Shown here: piece by piece, positions 60,372 to 64,000 of the stretch
Layout of the letters: every line of letters starts with the position of its first letter
Numbering within the stretch: position 1 is the stretch's first letter
Assembly (NCBI GenBank): GCA_016779985.1
Contig: JADHMP010000001.1
Coordinates: 62,001-126,000, forward strand
Reading direction: 5' to 3'
DNA from: JADHMP01 sp016779985
GTDB taxonomy: Bacteria > Bacteroidota > Bacteroidia > Flavobacteriales > Flavobacteriaceae
DNA length: 64,000 bases
The notes under the pieces: model-generated
Databases searched by the model: none
Seen by the model: the letters and a program-made list of their open reading frames with translations, nothing else
Told to the model about the DNA's origin: nothing
Translations under genes and position numbers: made by a program

Positions 60372-62072
60372 ATGGACGCACAAACCTGGACCTATCTATT
60401 TGTAGGAGGCACTTTCTTACTTTATATCATCATTGCAATTGTTTCTCGAGCTGGATCAACAGATGAGTTTTATGTGGCAGGTGGTGGGATAAATCCAATA
60501 GCCAATGGTATGGCCACAGCAGCCGACTGGATGTCTGCAGCTTCTTTTTTATCAATGGCGGGGCTCATTGCTTTTATGGGCTATTCGGGCTCACAATATC
60601 TTATGGGATGGACAGGTGGATATGTTTTATTGGCTCTCCTCTTAGCACCCTATTTAAGAAAATTTGGGAAGTTTACGGTTCCTGATTTTATAGGAGAACG
60701 CTATTATTCTAAAAACGCTAGACTTGTTGCCCTCATTTGTGCCTTGTTTGTCTCCTTCACCTATGTAGTAGGTCAGATGAAAGGAGTAGGAGTGGCCTTT
60801 GCTAGATTCTTAGATGTCCCGTTTGATACAGGCGTGCTAATTGGTATTGCCATTGTATTTTTTTATGCTGTGCTGGGAGGAATGAAAGGAATCACCTACA
60901 CTCAAGTAGCTCAATTTTGTGTACTCATCTTTGCGTTTACAGTCCCAGCTATTTTCATATCCCTCCAATTTACTGGAAATCCAATTCCACAACTAGGTTT
61001 TGGGAGTAAAACTACAGATGGAGTTTATCTTCTAGAAAAATTAAATCAACTCACGGTAGACCTTGGCTTTGATCAATACACTAAAGTAAATGTTGATAAC
61101 ACAATAAACATGTTTTTCATCACAGCGGCATTGATGTTTGGTACAGCAGGCCTGCCACATGTTATTGTTCGTTTTTTCACTGTGCCAAGAGTAAAAGATG
61201 CTCGAATTTCTGCGGGATGGGCTCTTTTGTTTATCGCTATTTTATATACAACCGCACCTGCTGTTGCCGCTTTTGCACGAACAAATATTATCAATACATT
61301 ATCTGATAAACCCTACTCCGACGTTCCTACTTGGTTTAAAAATTGGGAAAATACAGGCTTATTGAAATTTGAAGATAAAAATAATGATGGCCTTATTCAA
61401 TATGTTGCGGCTGAAGAACAAAATGAATTAATAGTAGACCGAGATATTATTGTGCTAGCCAATCCTGAAATAGCCGATTTGCCCCCTTGGGTTATTGGTC
61501 TTGTTGTAGCAGGTGGATTAGCGGCTGCCCTTTCTACAGCTGCTGGTTTGCTTTTAGTTATTTCTACTTCAATTTCACACGATTTATTAAAAAACTATTT
61601 AAAACCAGATATATCAGAAAAAGGAGAATTGTGGGCGGCTCGAATTGCCATTGCAGTGGCAGTAGTTGCAGCAGGTATAGCAGGGCTCAATCCACCTGGC
61701 TTTGTTGCTCAAGTAGTTGCATTAGCCTTTGGACTAGCAGCCTCTTCCTTTTTTCCCGCCATTATTTTGGGGATATTTGATAAGCGAATGAATAGAGAAG
61801 GGGCCATATCTGGAATGATTGTAGGGATTGTTTTTACGGCATTTTATATCATTTATTTTAAGCCTCAGTTGGGTGGCATTGGGAGTCCAGAAAAGTATTG
61901 GTTTGGCATAGCACCAGAAGGAATCGGAACTTTAGGAATGATATTCAACTTTATCATCTCTATTGTGGTGTCACGGCTCACCGCTGCTCCTCCACAAGAA
62001 GTTCAAGAATTAACTGAAAATATTCGATTTCCACGCGGGGCTGGAAGTGCCAAAGAAATTCAAATTCATTAA
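60372..62072 (+). CDS. Sodium:solute symporter (VC_2705/ActP-like group)
   Basis: A 566-residue SSS-family permease with about 13 membrane helices. AADWMSAASFLSMAGLI and GLAAALSTAAGLLLVISTSI are the two Na+/substrate signature helices. A hydrophilic loop with DKNNDGLIQY at residues 335-344 sits between helices. With acetyl-CoA synthetase directly downstream (18 bases) and DUF4212 upstream, uptake of acetate or a related short carboxylate is the likely task. ActP is the best known relative. Exact substrate unproven. Confidence 0.9.
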   Translation: MDAQTWTYLFVGGTFLLYIIIAIVSRAGSTDEFYVAGGGINPIANGMATAADWMSAASFLSMAGLIAFMGYSGSQYLMGWTGGYVLLALLLAPYLRKFGKFTVPDFIGERYYSKNARLVALICALFVSFTYVVGQMKGVGVAFARFLDVPFDTGVLIGIAIVFFYAVLGGMKGITYTQVAQFCVLIFAFTVPAIFISLQFTGNPIPQLGFGSKTTDGVYLLEKLNQLTVDLGFDQYTKVNVDNTINMFFITAALMFGTAGLPHVIVRFFTVPRVKDARISAGWALLFIAILYTTAPAVAAFARTNIINTLSDKPYSDVPTWFKNWENTGLLKFEDKNNDGLIQYVAAEEQNELIVDRDIIVLANPEIADLPPWVIGLVVAGGLAAALSTAAGLLLVISTSISHDLLKNYLKPDISEKGELWAARIAIAVAVVAAGIAGLNPPGFVAQVVALAFGLAASSFFPAIILGIFDKRMNREGAISGMIVGIVFTAFYIIYFKPQLGGIGSPEKYWFGIAPEGIGTLGMIFNFIISIVVSRLTAAPPQEVQELTENIRFPRGAGSAKEIQIH

Positions 62073-62090
62073 CTGCTAACCAAAGAAAAC

Positions 62091-63986
62091 ATGAGTCAAA
62101 AAATTAACTCACTCTCAGACTATATTCATCAATATGAAAAAAGTATTGAAGACCCTGAGAAATTTTGGGGAGAGGTAGCGGCAACCTTTTCTTGGCAAAA
62201 ACCTTGGGAAACTATTTTGAATTGGGATTTTGAAGGTCCTACTATTAAGTGGTTTGATAAAGCTAAACTAAACATCACTGAGAATATTTTTGAGCGTCAA
62301 TTAAAAACTCATAGCGACAAAATTGCCATAATTTGGGAGCCCAATGAACCAGATGAAAAAGAAAGAAAAATAACCTATCGAGAATTATTTGAGCTTACTT
62401 GTCAGTTTTCTAATGCGCTTGAGGCAGAAGGTATTCAAAAGGGAGATCGAGTTATAATCTATATGCCTATGATTCCAGAAGCGGCAATTGCAATGCTTGC
62501 CTGTGCAAGAGTGGGGGCTGTGCATTCTGTTGTTTTTGCTGGATTCTCTTCTAGTGCTTTAGCAGATCGTATTGAAGATTGTCAAGCTAAAATGGTCATA
62601 ACTTCCGATGGCAATTTTAGAGGAGCAAAAAATATTGCAGTAAAAAAGGTAGTAGATGAAGCTCTTGAAAAATCTTCATCAGTTGAGAAAGTCATCGTTT
62701 GTAAGCGTACACAAACCCCAATTGTGATGAAAGAAGGAAGAGATTTGTGGTGGCATGAAATAACACAAAACCAATCTGTAGAACATCAAGCCGCTTCACT
62801 GGATGCAGAAGATCTTCTCTTTATCCTTTACACCTCTGGCTCAACAGGAAAGCCAAAAGGAGTAGTACATACTACTGCTGGATATATGGTCTATACCTAT
62901 TACTCCTTTTTAAATGTCTTTCAATACGAAAAAAATGATATTTATTGGTGTACCGCAGATGTCGGTTGGATCACAGGACATTCCTACATTGTCTATGGAC
63001 CGCTGCTGGCTGGAGCCACTACAATGATGTTTGAAGGAGTGCCTACCTATCCTCATCCGGGTAGATTTTGGGAAATTGTAGATAAATATAAAGTCAATCA
63101 ATTTTATACTGCTCCTACAGCCATACGGGCCTTGCAAGCCTTCGGTCTAGAACCTCTTGCCCCTTTTTCATTAGATTCTTTAAAAGTCATAGGATCTGTA
63201 GGTGAGCCTATAAACGAAGAAGCTTGGCATTGGTATCACACTCAAGTTGGAAAAGGAAATTGTCCTTTGGTGGACACTTGGTGGCAAACAGAAACGGGCG
63301 GTATTATGATCTCTCCATTAGCAGGAATTACCCCCAACAAACCAGCACACGCTTCATTGCCATTGCCAGGCATTCAACCTGTGATAGTTGATGCTGAGGG
63401 CAATGAACTTACAGGAAACAATGTAGAAGGGAATCTGTGTATTAAGTTTCCTTGGCCCTCCATATTGAGAACCACTTATGGTGATCATAAACGATGTAAA
63501 GAAACTTATTTTTCTGCTTATCCTGGAATGTATTTTACTGGAGACGGTGCAAAAAGAGACCATGATGGGTATCTACGAATTTTGGGTCGTGTTGATGATG
63601 TGATAAATGTATCGGGTCATCGTATGGGAACTGCAGAAGTCGAAAATGCAATAAATGAACATCCTAAAGTGATTGAATCTGCAGTAGTTGGCTTTCCTCA
63701 CGACATTAAAGGACAGGGAATTTATGCCTTTGTGATTTGTGATTCAGCGGATTCTTCAACACATCTTTCAGAAGAAATTAAAGATACAGTTCGAAAGATC
63801 ATAGGGCCAATTGCTAAGCCTGATCAAGTTCAAATTGTTCCTGGTCTACCCAAAACGAGATCAGGAAAAATCATGAGGAGAATTCTGCGAAAAGTAGCGA
63901 GTAAGGATATAGCAAGCCTAGGAGATACTTCAACATTGCTTAACCCAGACGTGGTTTCTCAAATAATTGAAGGGTCTAAAACTTAA
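62091..63986 (+). CDS. acs: Acetate--CoA ligase (AMP-forming)
   Basis: A 631-residue ACS that activates acetate through acetyl-AMP. FILYTSGSTGKPKGVVHT is the ATP P-loop; DTWWQTETGG the substrate/AMP motif, GRVDDVINVSGHRMGTAEVE the hinge, and KTRSGKIMRRILR the acetylatable catalytic Lys near residue 597. The Trp of WWQTE is the acetate-pocket marker that keeps longer acyls out. It completes the uptake and activation set with the DUF4212 and SSS genes. Only 14 bases remain to the window end. Confidence 0.97.
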   Translation: MSQKINSLSDYIHQYEKSIEDPEKFWGEVAATFSWQKPWETILNWDFEGPTIKWFDKAKLNITENIFERQLKTHSDKIAIIWEPNEPDEKERKITYRELFELTCQFSNALEAEGIQKGDRVIIYMPMIPEAAIAMLACARVGAVHSVVFAGFSSSALADRIEDCQAKMVITSDGNFRGAKNIAVKKVVDEALEKSSSVEKVIVCKRTQTPIVMKEGRDLWWHEITQNQSVEHQAASLDAEDLLFILYTSGSTGKPKGVVHTTAGYMVYTYYSFLNVFQYEKNDIYWCTADVGWITGHSYIVYGPLLAGATTMMFEGVPTYPHPGRFWEIVDKYKVNQFYTAPTAIRALQAFGLEPLAPFSLDSLKVIGSVGEPINEEAWHWYHTQVGKGNCPLVDTWWQTETGGIMISPLAGITPNKPAHASLPLPGIQPVIVDAEGNELTGNNVEGNLCIKFPWPSILRTTYGDHKRCKETYFSAYPGMYFTGDGAKRDHDGYLRILGRVDDVINVSGHRMGTAEVENAINEHPKVIESAVVGFPHDIKGQGIYAFVICDSADSSTHLSEEIKDTVRKIIGPIAKPDQVQIVPGLPKTRSGKIMRRILRKVASKDIASLGDTSTLLNPDVVSQIIEGSKT

Positions 63987-64000
63987 TCTTCAGCGCAATA

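Noticed and set aside
1..64000. CRISPR arrays, rRNA operons, phage or defence gene clusters
   Set aside because: No regularly spaced repeats, rRNA or signature genes were seen on reading both strands.

Overview
The window is an AT-rich, gene-dense stretch of a Bacteroidota chromosome, most likely a marine member of the Flavobacteriaceae. This rests on several signs. There is a complete Na+-translocating NADH:quinone reductase operon, a type IX secretion 'plug' protein (DUF5103) and an AroG-type DAHP synthase fused to chorismate mutase. Families largely confined to Bacteroidota are present (HYC_CC_PP, DUF6702, DUF5916). Recurrent TAnnTTTG boxes, the flavobacterial -7 promoter element, lie 15-30 bp upstream of many starts. 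No species can be assigned from the sequence alone.

Layout. 1-1.3 kb: 3' end of the DAHP synthase/chorismate mutase gene and a DUF975 membrane protein. 1.3-8.1 kb (minus strand): a copper/silver-type efflux operon reading HYC_CC_PP small secreted Cys/His protein, CusA-like RND pump, TolC-like channel, CusB-like adaptor. 8.2-15.3 kb: aminotransferase, front-end-type fatty acid desaturase, rsmG, VIT1-type metal transporter, pruA, apaG and the T9SS plug gene. 15.4-22.7 kb (plus): nqrABCDEF, a conserved 122-residue protein and apbE, which supplies the covalent FMN of NqrB and NqrC. 22.7-24.3 kb: a small accessory island with an orphan lipoprotein and a decayed IS200/IS605 TnpA preceded by its hairpin. 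24.3-34.4 kb: methyltransferase, map, gpmI, rsgA-dtd, murB, aminotransferase, DUF1573 and valS.

34.4-44 kb is a compact envelope and ribosome housekeeping cluster: psd, cdsA, a LUD protein, ftsH and rsfS as one minus-strand operon, then birA, pyrE, a NUDIX hydrolase, coaD, ddl, a PASTA protein and rluD. At 44.2-45.5 kb an IS1380-family transposase sits between rluD and yaaA. 45.7-53.7 kb carries yaaA, a tiny ribosomal protein gene (THX) overlapping the yaaA 3' end on the opposite strand, an M15 peptidase, a GNAT acetyltransferase, a three-gene envelope unit ending in an M1 metallopeptidase, tatA and small enzymes. 53.7-56.4 kb is an accessory patch of small lipoproteins and a truncated SGNH/GDSL hydrolase. 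56.6-64 kb has tRNA-Val(GAC), a DUF5916 outer-membrane-type protein, a sterol-desaturase-family enzyme and an acetate-type uptake and activation set (DUF4212 small subunit, SSS symporter, acetyl-CoA synthetase).

The genes are packed very tightly. Four convergent pairs share exactly four bases at their stop codons, and pyrE and the NUDIX gene start back to back with six bases between their ATGs. I found no CRISPR array, prophage, recognisable defence system or rRNA. The most unusual items are the THX gene with a hydrophobic antisense-encoded tail, the membrane insert in CusA, the candidate operator inside the copper-operon promoter, the pyrE promoter box lying on the NUDIX start codon, the conserved ORF between nqrF and apbE, and the orphan lipoproteins. 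None amounts to clear proof of a wholly new system.
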